Origin: Picochlorum sp. 'celeri'
Taxonomy: Eukaryota; Chlorophyta; Trebouxiophyceae
Length of the DNA: 64,000 bases
NCBI GenBank assembly: GCA_010909725.1
Contig: JAACMV010000014.1
Coordinates: 1,034,501-1,098,500 of the forward strand
Direction of reading: 5' to 3'
Positions within the stretch are counted from its first letter, which is position 1. Each line of letters opens with the position of its first letter. Below the pieces are notes generated by a model that was not told the DNA's origin, did no database searches, and saw only the letters and a list, made by a program, of their open reading frames with translations. Below are positions 21,529-32,225 of this stretch, piece after piece. Position numbers and translations under genes: made by a program.

Positions 21529-23739
21529 TTAATCGACCTCTTCCATGCGAGATCCCTCGTCGGCATTCTCCTCAAGTTCTGGCAAATCATCAGCATCTCC
21601 AAGTCCCAAGTCATCATCGGCTTCATCAATAGAAAGACCGAGCTTCACCATACGATAGATTCTGTTGGAGAAGGTGTTTGGATCGTCCAGAGAGAAACCA
21701 GATGCCAAAAGAGCTGATTCGTAGAGAAGCTGGACCAAGTCCTTGACAGTCTTGTCTCCCTTATCAGCATCTGCACGCTTTCTGAGCTCATCCATGATCT
21801 GATTCTCGGCATTAATCTCAAGAGTCTTCTTTGCTCCCATGTACATGGCCATGGCACTATCACGCAAAGCCTGGGCCTTCATGATTCTCTCCATGTTTGC
21901 ACTCCATCCGTACTCACCAGTCACAAGGACACAAGGAGAATCCACGATACGATCACCCACAACGACCTTTTCGACCTTGTCTCCGAGAATATCTTTCATC
22001 ACACCACAGAGTGGTTCGAACTTGGCCTTTCTTTCTTCCTTTGCCTTCTTCTCTTCCTCTGTCTCATCAAGCTCCAATCCCTCCTTGGTGACAGACACCA
22101 ATTTCTTTCCATCATACTCCTTGAGCTGCTGCACGACGTACTCATCTATTGGGTCAACCATGAATAGAACCTCGAGTCCCTTGCGCTTCAAACGTTCCAG
22201 GAATGGTGAGTTCTCCACAGCCTTGCGTGATTCACCAGTGATGAAGTAGATGGAGTTCTGTCCCTCCTTCATTCTGGTCACATAATCCTTCAAGCTGGTC
22301 ATCTCGTCTCCGCTCTTTGTCGAGTGGTATCTCAAGAGATCGGCAAGCTTGGCACGGTTCTGAGAGTCTTCGTGAACACCGAGCTTGAGGTTCTTGCTGA
22401 AGGCCTCATAGAATTTGTTGTAGTCATCCTTGTTCTCGGCAAGCTCAGAGAACATCTCAATCACCTTCTTGACAATGTTCTTCTTGATCACCTTCAAAAT
22501 CTTATTCTGTTGGAGCATCTCACGAGAAATATTCAAAGGAAGATCCTCAGAGTCCACAACTCCCTTGATGAATCCCATCCATTCTGGGCAGATTTCCTCG
22601 CAGTTGTCCATAATGAACACCCTTCTAACATACAACTTGATGTTGTTCTGCTTCTTCTTGGTGTCGAAAATGTCAAATGGAGCACGAGCTGGGCAGAACA
22701 GGACTGCCTTGAACTCGAGCTGTCCCTCCACGGCAAAGTGCTTGTAGGCAATTGGATCCTCCCAATCGTTAGACAAGGCCTTGTAGAAAGCATTGTACTC
22801 TTCGCGTGGAACCTCATCTGGACTGCGCATCCAAATAGGCTTTTGCTTGTTCACCAAATCCCACTCGTGACTTACTTCCTTGATGGTCTTCTTCTTCTTC
22901 TCTTCGTCCTTCTCGTCCTTGACCTCTTCGATCTCTCCCTCCTTGGACTCGTCCTTCTCCTCCTCCTCGTCATCACTCACCTCCTTCTCCACAGTCTTTT
23001 CGGTCCACACAGAGATAGGATAAGCAATGAACTCGGAGTGCTTCTTGATCAAATCCTTGATACGGCGCTCCTCGAGATATTCGAGCTGGTCTTCCTTCAA
23101 ATGCAAGATCATCTTGGTTCCACGTCCCAAGGACTCTCCCTCAGTGTCACGGGTGATGGTGAATGATCCTCCAGCCTGAGACTCCCAAATATACTGCTCA
23201 TCATCGTTATGCTTGGTGATCACAGTCACCTTATCAGCAACAAGGTATGCAGAGTAGAAACCCACGCCGAACTGACCAATCATGGAAATATCAGCTCCGG
23301 CAGACAAGGCCTCCATGAATGCCTTGGTTCCAGAGCGGGCAATAGTTCCCAAGTTGTTCACCAAATCAGCCTTTGTCATACCAATACCAGAGTCGATGAT
23401 AGTCAACGTTTTGTTGGTCTTGTCTGGTACGATATGGATGTACAACTCAGGGTTGGACTCCAGGACTGCCTTGTCAGTCAACGACTGATACCGAACCTTG
23501 TCCAACGCATCACTCGAGTTACTAATCAACTCTCTCAGGAAAATCTCCTTGTTCGAATAGAACGTGTTGATAATCAGTGACAACAACTGATTAATCTCAG
23601 CCTCTGCAACCAGAAACCAGTCCAGTCAGTATAGGTCCATACGCAGGCTTCTAGAAGAACAAGACCGCCCACCACGACCCAACACTTAAACACAGGCAAA
23701 CAACGTACGAAATGCATATGTTTCAGTCTCTCCAGCCAT
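21529..23739 (-). CDS. HSP90: Cytosolic HSP90 chaperone
   Basis: An ATP-dependent chaperone that matures kinases, receptors and other clients. Exon 1 (23739..23709) holds 10 codons plus one base ([10 protein letters not shown]). A 105-nt intron follows and exon 2 (23603..21529) completes 701 residues. The GHKL ATPase motifs [37 protein letters not shown] and [13 protein letters not shown] are intact. A Glu/Lys/Asp-rich linker at about 215-255 precedes the middle domain. The C-terminal MEEVD binds TPR co-chaperones and marks the cytosolic form. TTCTAGAA heat-shock cores occur in the intron and about 250 bp upstream. Confidence 0.97.
23649..23656. promoter_or_regulatory. HSE core in HSP90 intron 1
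   Basis: TTCTAGAA inside CTTCTAGAAG (23648-23657), within the first intron of HSP90 and less than 100 bp from the start codon. On the plus strand it is followed by an extra partial unit (GAAC), giving a near three-unit HSE. Inferred from sequence only. Confidence 0.4.
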
Positions 23740-24289
23740 ATTTATCGTAAGTTTCGATCTAGTAGGGACAGAAGTGAAGTTCTCTTGACTCGTAGAGTTG
23801 GATCACACGTGACGAATCTGCTCGGTCAAATCAAATCAAACCAATCACAGAGTATCAGCGTTTCTCGTACTCGTACTCGTATATTCGTGATATACAAAGT
23901 ATTTTATTCTGATTTTTATGCACTACGAGGTGGCAGAGCCATGATTCTTGTATCATGAGATCTGTCATCGCATGCATGAGAATGCTTCTAGAAGCCTCGA
24001 GAGACGAAAGAGGCGCGCAAAAATTCTGGGTGGCGCCACCCATTCAAATCTCCCAACCGAAATTCTGGATTGTTCCCATGCTCATGGTGACCAGGATACT
24101 CACTCTCCATGTTACATGTAATGCACATTCATATGACAATGTCTACGACACACCAGGTACATGTACTACAAGGTACTATAGATGACATTCAAGCAACCTC
24201 CTCTGGCTGTTGCTTGCATGAAGATTAGGCAAGGATTCATTCGTATCCACCCTCCAGACACACATGATGATGATGATGACAGCGGAATA
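23740..24289. other. HSP90 upstream region
   Basis: 550 bp between the HSP90 start and the stop of the next tandem minus-strand gene. It contains an HSE palindrome (23984-23995), a short CTCGTA repeat near 23866-23880 and a GAT repeat near 24265-24279. No coding region is supported. Confidence 0.45.
23984..23995. promoter_or_regulatory. HSE palindrome upstream of HSP90
   Basis: GCTTCTAGAAGC is a perfect 12-bp palindrome with a TTC-nn-GAA core, 245 bp before the HSP90 ATG. A further GAA lies just 5' with one base of extra spacing. It fits an HSF-controlled promoter. Confidence 0.5.
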
Positions 24290-24881
24290 TTATATTCCGA
24301 AAGACGCTCGCAGCCCCTGAATATATGCCATCAGAAGGAAGAATGTGAGAAGGGTGCAGACAGCTGGGGACGTCTTTGCCCCTGGCCACTCCTCTGGATT
24401 GTATGGAGTATCCCTCACCCTATTGATATTCGTATACAGGATATACCCTGATGAAATGAGTCCAGTAATGCAACCCACTGGCGCAATCCCAGGATCGCTT
24501 TTGATTACTATGGCAGACACAACTGTGGCTCCAATACCAATCAACGTGCTTGTCAGCGTGGGCAGCCCTGGGGTCTCTGGCTTGTCTTCATTCATCTTTC
24601 CAGTATATGCTGCCTCTGCACCAGACACAATGGCTGCAACATTGTACACATGGGTGAATAAAGATGTTCGGTGAGCGTGGATAAGAGACATTGAAGAACC
24701 TACCAAAGGCGATTGCCTGCTGCGCTATTGCGTATGACGAAGAAGCATCCAGTCCAGATTTTACCACATGAGTACTTCTACGCTGCTGTGGGGTCGTCGT
24801 CGCTCGAGTTGCCCAGGCGGGGTGAGGTACAGGATCATGCGACCTGCTCAGGATTCCTCTTTGGCAGAATGAAGTTGTCAT
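24290..24881 (-). CDS. Predicted plastid multi-pass membrane protein, unknown family
   Basis: Exons 24881..24704 and 24633..24290 (70-nt intron, GTAGGT donor, TGCAG acceptor) give 173 residues. The first about 45 residues are Ser/Thr/Arg/Gln-rich with few acids, like a chloroplast transit peptide. The mature part has four hydrophobic stretches: around AIAFAIVSGAE, LTSTLIGIGATVVSAIVI, APVGCITGLISSGYILY and AVCTLLTFFLLMAYIQGL. A hydrophilic loop NRVRDTPYNPEEWPGAK lies between the last two. I do not recognise the family. It is tandem with HSP90 and with the secreted-protein gene upstream. Confidence 0.65.
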
Positions 24882-25331
24882 TGTCGATCTATAGAATAAT
24901 TAAATTACAATGAATATACAAAGCGATCAATGGGTTGGAATGTGTGAACTTTCTGGATCATATCACTCGATCGAGTCAAGGTTGCCTTACATTGAAGGCA
25001 GTCCCAAGCATGCGTTCAGGCGCACTACAAACCGTACTATGCCGTCGTTGGAGCTGATTGCAGCGTTTTTGACTTTGAAAATGAGTTGTAGAGGCGGCGA
25101 GATACGCGCTTAGCGACACTGAAGAGCATTCTTCTCCGCATTGAATTCTTCCTGAGTAGAAACAAGGCACCCATGAATGGTCGTCTGATTGTTCGCACCG
25201 GCTAGTTTTGGTCCTTTGTATTCGATTTTGAGAATAATTTGAAATATTTAGAATTATTAAAGAGAGGTACTTCGGGTTCAACGGGATGGCATCCCGAAAC
25301 GCGTTTGGTCAATCATCATCATCATCTAGCA
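24882..25331. other. Intergenic region, 450 bp
   Basis: Lies between two tandem minus-strand genes. Short plus-strand frames here have no recognisable features. A GGATGGCATCCCG hairpin-like stretch occurs near 25284-25296. Nothing else is supported. Confidence 0.4.
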
Positions 25332-26633
25332 TTACACAAGATGGGCATGCCCGATCGATACATCGACAGAGCTCGCTTCTCCTGGGTCGAATGATGCAAG
25401 TCGATTCGTTTTCTTGTATTGGAGCGCGGCAGTGAGGACAAAAGTATCAGCAAGGCTGACTGTTGGTACACGCAGCAGGTGCTCCTGACACCCATCTTCT
25501 GTGACATGCTTTTGTGGCTGGGAGAGATGTTCACCTGTGAGGGACTTTCCATTCAGCTTTATTGACTCCAAGGCAACCTCCAAGGCTTCTCCTGCTGGGA
25601 CTTGTGCCTGAGATTTGACATTGCACAGCCTCAGTCCAATAGCATCGAGGGGCATCAAGCTGTCCCTGTGAACTGTCGTCTTGATGATGGCACCGCTTCC
25701 GTGCGATGGAGTAGATCCAGGGGTACTTGAGGCGATCGACAATATGCATGATAGCCCGGGCTTTATTCTATGAGACATGGCACGCATGTGTGCCATTCCT
25801 GAGGACTCATCATCGGGTTGCATATACGTCATCGATGAGGAGGACGCATTCCGACTCTCTTCCTGATCATCTAGAGATGATATAGGGCTGCAGTCAATGG
25901 TGAAAAAGGATTCCTCCTTCCATGCCATAAAGGCACGCTGTGATGCATGGTCCATGCTGCACGAGCCACCCTGGCCTGATGATGATGCCCCATAATAGCC
26001 ATCCTCATTTCCAAAATTTTGCATCCTGAAGCAAACCACCTTCTCAAACTGTGTCTTGTCCGGGACATGAACCCCTAACTGTCGGAATTTCATCAGTCTT
26101 GGCGGGTGTGGTGCAGGGCTCTGTGAGTCACTCTGACGAATCAATTGCCTGAGCACGCTGCTCGTATTGGAATCTTGTCTTGCATTAATGCGATCACGAA
26201 CATCCCCGTCCCTCAGAATATTTTGAAGGACTCCGGGAGTATTTCCAGAGAGCATGCCATGCTTGGCTGCATACAGTTGCTCCCGCCTCTCTCTCCTCTT
26301 TTCCAAATACTGCATCAGACGAGAACCACCTCCACCTCCTTGTTGTTGACCATGCAATTGCTCCCTCGTTGGCGGCGTGTGTATCACTCGACCGCTGCTC
26401 TCTAGATCCAGAGAAGACCATAGGTCAGAAGACGACTGTCCATCATCAGACTGAGAAGAGGACAAGATACTGCTTTCTACGTTGACAACAGCCTCGTCCA
26501 CAATATCCTCTGGAAGCTCATCAAAAACATTCTTCCACAAGTCCAAATACGAGTTGCGTTGCCCTCGGACGCCGTGTATCCCCGCATGCTGCAGCAGAAG
26601 CACACTCGTGAGAAACAAGACAAGCCCCTGCAT
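25332..26633 (-). CDS. Putative secreted protein, unknown family
   Basis: 433 residues in one exon. It starts with a clear signal peptide (about 1-24: MQGLVLFLTSVLLLQHAGIHG, then VRGQ). The rest is hydrophilic and Ser/Gly/Gln-rich. A short charged helix (SRLMQYLEKRRERREQLYAAK) lies near 105-125. The C-terminal half, with few cysteines and alternating hydrophobic residues, may be a beta-rich domain (VGVHVP-like QLGVHVPDKTQF, LSLADTFVLTAALQYKK). No transmembrane segment follows the signal peptide, so export to the ER lumen, vacuole or cell wall is likely. No family recognised. Confidence 0.65.
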   Translation of the reverse strand: MQGLVLFLTSVLLLQHAGIHGVRGQRNSYLDLWKNVFDELPEDIVDEAVVNVESSILSSSQSDDGQSSSDLWSSLDLESSGRVIHTPPTREQLHGQQQGGGGGSRLMQYLEKRRERREQLYAAKHGMLSGNTPGVLQNILRDGDVRDRINARQDSNTSSVLRQLIRQSDSQSPAPHPPRLMKFRQLGVHVPDKTQFEKVVCFRMQNFGNEDGYYGASSSGQGGSCSMDHASQRAFMAWKEESFFTIDCSPISSLDDQEESRNASSSSMTYMQPDDESSGMAHMRAMSHRIKPGLSCILSIASSTPGSTPSHGSGAIIKTTVHRDSLMPLDAIGLRLCNVKSQAQVPAGEALEVALESIKLNGKSLTGEHLSQPQKHVTEDGCQEHLLRVPTVSLADTFVLTAALQYKKTNRLASFDPGEASSVDVSIGHAHLV

Positions 26634-26958
26634 TCTCGAGCGCTACACACTATGCCATGTGCCTATCTGATCACACGCATATGGTAATTGCAGCCATACA
26701 CTATGCTAGGCCGTGTGAGGTTTTGATACGGACACCTGTAAAGAATGAGTCAACCGTTGACCGTCCTCGAAACATGGCTAGCGAATTAGTCTGTCCAATC
26801 TCCAGGACCCTATCTTCGGACATTCCTATTGCACCATCAAAGGTACCATTTGATGGGAGAGCGATAAGAATGCAACTACTACCACACCCGAGCCCAGGCA
26901 TTCAGCCTCACGACATCTGCCCCCATGACGCATTCCGTAATTATTGGAACAATTAATC
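26634..26958. other. Divergent intergenic region, secreted protein / plastid S1
   Basis: 325 bp presumably holding both promoters. No coding or RNA gene is recognised. Confidence 0.4.
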
Positions 26959-28169
26959 ATGCAGAGAATTTTGAGCACTCAACGCACAATTGCAGTCTCA
27001 GGCGTGCGCCGTGAGTCGGGAGCAGCCCACATGCGCCACGCCAAGGCCGCACCTCAGAGACTTGTGTGCAGCGTGGCGTCTCTCGAGAATGTGGATGCCC
27101 AGATGGACCAAGATGATAGTTTTGATAAAGATGCAGCATATCGTAGATTTGAAGAACTTCTTGGGGATGCTGATGTGTCGTTCAACCAGGGCGATAAGGT
27201 GCGTGGGAGCAGAAGACTCGTGGCTGCTACTTGGCGCAAGACGAGCATCGAATACGAGCATCCCGTGCATGACAATGTATCAACTAATAATATACAATGT
27301 GGTTGAATATGCAGATTACCGGAACAATTTTCCGTGTCGATAACAAGGGGGCGTTTGTGGACGTGGGAGGAAAAAGCGCTGCCTTCTGCCCAACATCTGA
27401 ATTGTCCTTGTCTCCAGTGTCCAAGGCATCTGATGTCGTGTCCGAGGGAACTGTGCGTGAATTTTATGTCATCAGAGGAGAAGGGTATGGCGACCTCACC
27501 GTATCTATCAGGCAGTTGGAGCTTGAGGTTGTGTGGGAGCGCCTGAAGGAGATGATGGCTGAGGAGACAACCATCACTGCACCAGTAGTTGCTGTGAACA
27601 GGGGAGGAGTGTTGGTGGATGTGAATAGTATCAGGGCTTTCTGTCCAGGAAGTCAGTTGTCTAGGCGTGTGCCAAACTTTGAGCAGCTTATTGGAACAGA
27701 GATGGAGTTTAAGATCATAGAGGCTGACCCAGAGAAGAACAGACTCATGTTGTCCAACAAGCGTGCAGTGACATCAGATGCTGCCGCATCATACAATGTC
27801 GGTGATGTTGTCAAGGGAACAGTCATGTCTGTGAAGCCATATGGTGCATTTATTGATCTCGGAGGTATTTCAGGACTGTTGCACATTTCCCAAATCTCCC
27901 ATGATAGAGTAATGGATGTGGAAAAGGTGCTTGCTGTTGGTGATGAGATCAAGGTCATGGTACTCAGCCAAGACCAGAAGCGTGGTCGCGTTGGTCTCTG
28001 CACAAAGAAGCTCGAACCAACACCAGGAGACATGCTCAGAGACCCTGCCCTTGTGTATGACAAGGCAGAGGAGATGGCTGAATTGTTCAAGAAGAGAGTG
28101 GAGGCTGCCGAAGCTGCAGCACTGGAAGGTGATGATGCTAGCAGCAATGAAGAGAACCAAGAAGCTTAA
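26959..28169 (+). CDS. RPS1: Plastid 30S ribosomal protein S1
   Basis: Binds mRNA on the plastid small subunit. Exons 26959..27198 and 27315..28169 (116-nt intron) give 364 residues. The first about 45 residues are Arg/Ser/Ala-rich, a transit peptide. Three S1 OB-fold repeats follow: one from ITGTIFRVDNKGAFVDVGGK, a degenerate second from APVVAVNRGGVLVDV, and a third from VVKGTVMSVKPYGAFIDLGGISGLLHISQIS. Three repeats rather than the six of E. coli S1 is normal for chloroplast S1. The C-terminal tail is Glu/Ala-rich. It converges with TFIIS, the stops being 42 bp apart. Confidence 0.92.
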
Positions 28170-28211
28170 TTAATATCATATCCAGTTTGTTAGTGTTACA
28201 GTAATAATAAA

Positions 28212-29078
28212 TTAACAAAACTTCCATGCATTATTGCACACAGTGCACTGCACGAATGTTGTCATAGGTTCATCTGCTGACCTGGTCTGCATCTGATAAT
28301 ATGTACATTTCCGCTGTCTACATTTTCCGCACTGAAATTGATCGGTGGTTGCACGTTTCACCGAGCTTGGTGCAGAATCAAACAACTTTTTGTCCCTGAT
28401 CCTCTGGTTCTCCTCTTTCTTTGCATCACTTGCCAACTCCTCTGGGGACGCTGTGATCAACTCTGAAGGGGAGAATTCGCCCATCAGTACTTTTCGTCTC
28501 AAGTCGGGGTTATTAGAATCTTTCAAGTTAAAATGCAACTGTCTAAACTTGGCTTTATACTTTGCAGACACGCCATCCAGTGTTGCATACATGGCGGTCT
28601 CAATCTGGCATGCCAATGCCGCTTCGTCCCCCTCTGTCACGCCTTCCCCTCTCGCCTTGACCAGCGAGTCAAACAAATTCTTCCTCACCTTGTCCCGTAT
28701 CGTATCCCCTGTCATGGCCACAGATTTCTCAACCTCTTCTTTCTGCTCCCTCGATGGGGGCTCAGGCTTGACAGGCGTCGCCTCAGGACTTTCCAACTGA
28801 CTCAACCCAGATTTTGAATTCGATCTCTGCACCATGCTCTTCCAATCCAGCACCACATCCTTTGCCTTGACTGCAATATCAGGGTCACTATACTTCACCA
28901 GAGCCCTCACCTTCCTCCCAGCTTGTGTGCTCGCCAGCACCTCCTTGGTCATCTCCAACTTTTTCAACTGATTCAATATATCCAAACATCGCGCTTTTTC
29001 AGAACTATCCCCCTCGATGCGAACTTTTTCGGCGCTCTCTTGGGCACTCTTCACCAAACGTATAGTCTCCTGCTCCAT
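28212..29078 (-). CDS. TFIIS: Transcription elongation factor TFIIS
   Basis: Stimulates RNA cleavage by arrested RNA polymerase II. 288 residues in one exon. An N-terminal LW/TFIIN helical domain (about 1-80, with CLDILNQLKKLEMTKEVLASTQAGRKVRALVKY), a Ser/Pro/Glu linker, the central polymerase-binding domain (about 125-240, with RDKVRKNLFDSL and IETAMYATLDG) and a C-terminal zinc ribbon are present. The ribbon has CGKC, the catalytic loop QTRSADEPMTTF (Asp-Glu pair intact) and CTVC, ending WKFC. All domains are intact. Confidence 0.95.
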   Translation of the reverse strand: MEQETIRLVKSAQESAEKVRIEGDSSEKARCLDILNQLKKLEMTKEVLASTQAGRKVRALVKYSDPDIAVKAKDVVLDWKSMVQRSNSKSGLSQLESPEATPVKPEPPSREQKEEVEKSVAMTGDTIRDKVRKNLFDSLVKARGEGVTEGDEAALACQIETAMYATLDGVSAKYKAKFRQLHFNLKDSNNPDLRRKVLMGEFSPSELITASPEELASDAKKEENQRIRDKKLFDSAPSSVKRATTDQFQCGKCRQRKCTYYQMQTRSADEPMTTFVQCTVCNNAWKFC

Positions 29079-29319
29079 AATACGAGTCTTCTCCTATCAC
29101 ACCACCCTCCCAATTATACATGTAAATTTAAAACATTAATATTCCGATGTGGGAGGCATACGCTGCAATACAATACTGCATTCGCCTGGACAAGATTTCC
29201 TTACATAGAATATTTGGTATCAAACTCTACACACCAAAAACTCCTTTTACCAGCTCTGTTCGTCCTTGAAAAAATTAATAGTTCATGAAGATGATTCTGT
29301 CTTCTTATTTGATCCAGAG

Positions 29320-31254
29320 ATGACCCCATTTAGTATTCTGAGTGCTCGTTTACAGAGCGATACTCCAGTGTGCGGGGTGGCCATTGAGCCATACGTCCTT
29401 GTCCGTCGTGCTGATGGAACCACAGTTACTGCTGGTATGTTCAATTGGTTGTTTATGTTGCTACTGGATGCATGATTTGTAGCGATAGTCGGTAAACAAG
29501 TCGATCGTGATGCAGACGAAGTTCCTGAGGAAGGGTATACAGACGCACGATTTAGCTTGAAATCTAGGTGGACAAAATCAGTAGTAACGAAAGAAGGGCA
29601 AGTATGCTGGGCTCATCCCGATCATGATGCGACGGTGCAATGTATTTTGTGCCTTCGGTGCAAAGTCGATACAAAGAGGAGTTTTCACTGCAGCCCCGAG
29701 TGTCTGAAAGAGCATTGGCACTTTCATGTAGACTTTCATAATCAATCTCGTAACAACGCGGGGTCCGATAGCAATCAATTGTCGAAGCAGAATAGTTCGG
29801 CCATGTTGAACGGACTGAGGTCGCCTGGAGACCTTGTCCATTTGGCCGGGTATAATGCAACTGGCGAAACGTGGGTGGAGGTGGGCAATCAGAGGTGCTA
29901 TATACCCACACAAGAGGATGTTGGGTGTGTGTTGCGCTATGAATGCACGGCGTATGATTCGGCAAGTGCTTACCCTGATATGGGAAAGACGTTTAGCATT
30001 CTGACATCTAGGGTGCGGCCATCTGCCACTCCACCAATGCGATCGATGATTCATATGACTCCTGTGCGACCAACATTGAAGAGAGGAAAGTTCACGGTGC
30101 TATCATACAACCTGCTTGCCGATTTGTATGCATCTGCGGAACAGTTTGGGTACTGTCCTTCGTGGGCACTGCACTGGCCATACAGGAGAGCAAACTTGCT
30201 TAGGGAATTGCTCGCATACAATGCTGATATCATGTGCTTGCAAGAAGTACAGTCCACGCATTTCACTGAATTCTTCGCCCCCGAGTTTTCTCGAGCAGGA
30301 TATACAGCCATCTTCAAGAAGAAGACAAATGAAATGTACACAAGGGACACGTACGCTATCGATGGATGTGCGACTTTCTTCAAGAAGAATAAATTCGCCC
30401 TTGTGAAAAAGTACGAAGTGGAGTTCAATAAAGCAGCCTTGTCCTTGGCCGAGTCGTTGCCACCTGAGCAGAAGAGCACAGCCCTGAGCAGGCTCTTGAA
30501 GGATAATGTCGCCCTGATTGCTGTGCTGGAAGCACTCGTGCCCCCTCAGCCATTGCCGCATCCAGAAGGCGGCGTACCTCCTCCATCGAGAAGAAAACTC
30601 ATCTGTATTGCGAATACACATATCCATTCGAATCCAGAACTGAGTGACATAAAACTCTGGCAGGTCCATACGCTTCTCAAAGGTCTGGAAAAGATTGCCA
30701 CATCAGCTGACATCCCTATGCTTGTCGCCGGAGACTTCAATTCAGTTCCAGGTTCAGCCGCTCATAATTTATTAGTCCATGGATCCGTGCCGCTCAATGC
30801 CGTGGAGCTTTCCAACGACCCACTTGGCATTCTGAAGCCAGCCACAAAGCTGTGCCATCGCCTGCCCCTCGCATCTGCGTATGCCTCCTTGGTGGCCGGT
30901 GGAACAGACAATGGAGATCCAGCAATCACCCGCCTGCGCAGGAGATTAGATCCAATCACCCAAGAGCCAAAGTTCACAAACTGCACCAGAGATTTCAAAG
31001 GCACACTGGACTACATTCTCTACTCAAAAGACTTTTTAGCACCTTCAGGATGCCTGGAGCTTCCAGATGAGTCCGAAGTCAGATCTAGAAAGAAAGAACA
31101 TGGTGGCATCCCGAATGAGTCGTGGTCAAGTGACCACATAGCACTCATGAGTGAATTCTCGTATGTTGTTCCACAGGGCATGGCTGTCCCACCTGAGGAG
31201 CAGGACGATGATCCACCAGAGGATACACCTCCCGTTACACCTGTTCGTTATTAG
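29320..31254 (+). CDS. CCR4: CCR4 deadenylase (EEP family)
   Basis: The second catalytic subunit of CCR4-NOT. Exons 29320..29434 and 29483..31254 (48-nt intron) give 628 residues. The start at 29320 is the first in-frame ATG and gives MTPFSILSARLQSDTPVCG...EPYVLVRRAD, like plant CCR4 N termini. A Cys/His cluster (about 78-115, CWAHPDH, CILCLRC, FHCSPECLKEHW) also occurs in plant homologues. The nuclease domain has LSYNLLADLYA, DIMCLQEVQ (catalytic Glu), VAGDFNSVPGS and WSSDHIALMSEF. Unlike yeast CCR4, no leucine-rich repeats are present, so docking to the complex must use another region, as in plants. Confidence 0.93.
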
Positions 31255-31318
31255 CATTATTATTATAGTATAAAAATACGTAATATAATATACCATACAA
31301 GCAGTACGGAATCAGCGC

Positions 31319-32164
31319 ATGGCAACTTCCGTGACCAAAAAATCCGACATTGACCGAACCGTTGCATTTTTGAAGAAGAGGGATGGCATAGACAAGGTAA
31401 CTGAACAATGATTGGTTCATAAGTAAAAAATACATGGCCATTACTGTTTCTGGAATGCCCTATAGGTTCTGAAAGTGACTCGATACACGTGCAAACTGCT
31501 TCTGTCGATTGGCGCTGTGGACAAAACACGGAACAGTGGGCTGTATCAGAGTCTTGATAGTATTGAAAAATCTCTTGGTACATCGCGAAAGGCATACAGG
31601 ATTGGAAAGTTCCTTGAACACGTGTCAGCATTGCAAAAGAAGAACCCTTACCTGGTTCCTTCAATATCATCGTCGATACTCGAGCTTCTTGTGAATGTTG
31701 GGGAGGGTGTATACTACTTCATCGATCAGTTTCAATTCTTTGTCAAGATTGGGGTGTTGAGTGTGAGGCAAGGGGAGACATTGACCAAAGTAAGTGCTAC
31801 TGCAGAGCTTGTGGGGTATGCAGCGAATACTGTGCTGAATGTATTACGGTTACATAATCTGTTGGAGAGAGAAATTGCATTGATATCAGAATTGAAACGA
31901 AGAAAGAATAAATCCGAGGCTGGTGGGTTATTTTTCGACCCATCAGAGGATACGAATAAAGTCCTCCTGTCTGAGATACATTCCTTACGGAGGAGGAGGA
32001 CGCTGCGGACATTGTGTCTGGCCCAAGATGCTGCGGATGCGTTTCTGGCAATCCATGATTTACGAGATGTGTATGGTCGGCCAACGGGAGGTGGGATGCG
32101 GAAGTCGGTCCTGGCTGCAGCTGGTGTTGTGTCAGGATGTATTGGCATGTATAAAAAGTTTTAA
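31319..32164 (+). CDS. PEX11: Peroxisomal membrane protein PEX11
   Basis: Promotes elongation and division of peroxisomes. Exons 31319..31396 and 31466..32164 (69-nt intron) give 258 residues. The N-terminal part has an amphipathic region and the family segment DKVLKVTRYTCKLLLSIG, followed by SLGTSRKAYRIGKFLEHVSAL. Central hydrophobic segments include VNVGEGVYYFIDQFQFFVKIG. The C-terminal helix KSVLAAAGVVSGCIGMYKKF is a typical membrane end. It converges with the phytol-kinase gene. Confidence 0.9.
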
Positions 32165-32225
32165 GCAACGTCATATGCGCTTGTGTTTGTATTGAATGGA
32201 ATACTACATTTGAATATAATTCATG

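Noticed and set aside
22324..23166. 280-codon open frame antisense to HSP90
   Set aside because: It lies entirely inside the HSP90 coding exon and arises from the biased codon use of a highly expressed gene. Its product is low-complexity Leu/Val-rich with no family signature.
24910..25113. Short plus-strand frame between two minus-strand genes
   Set aside because: 67 codons, no motif, no splice continuation, ordinary intergenic composition.
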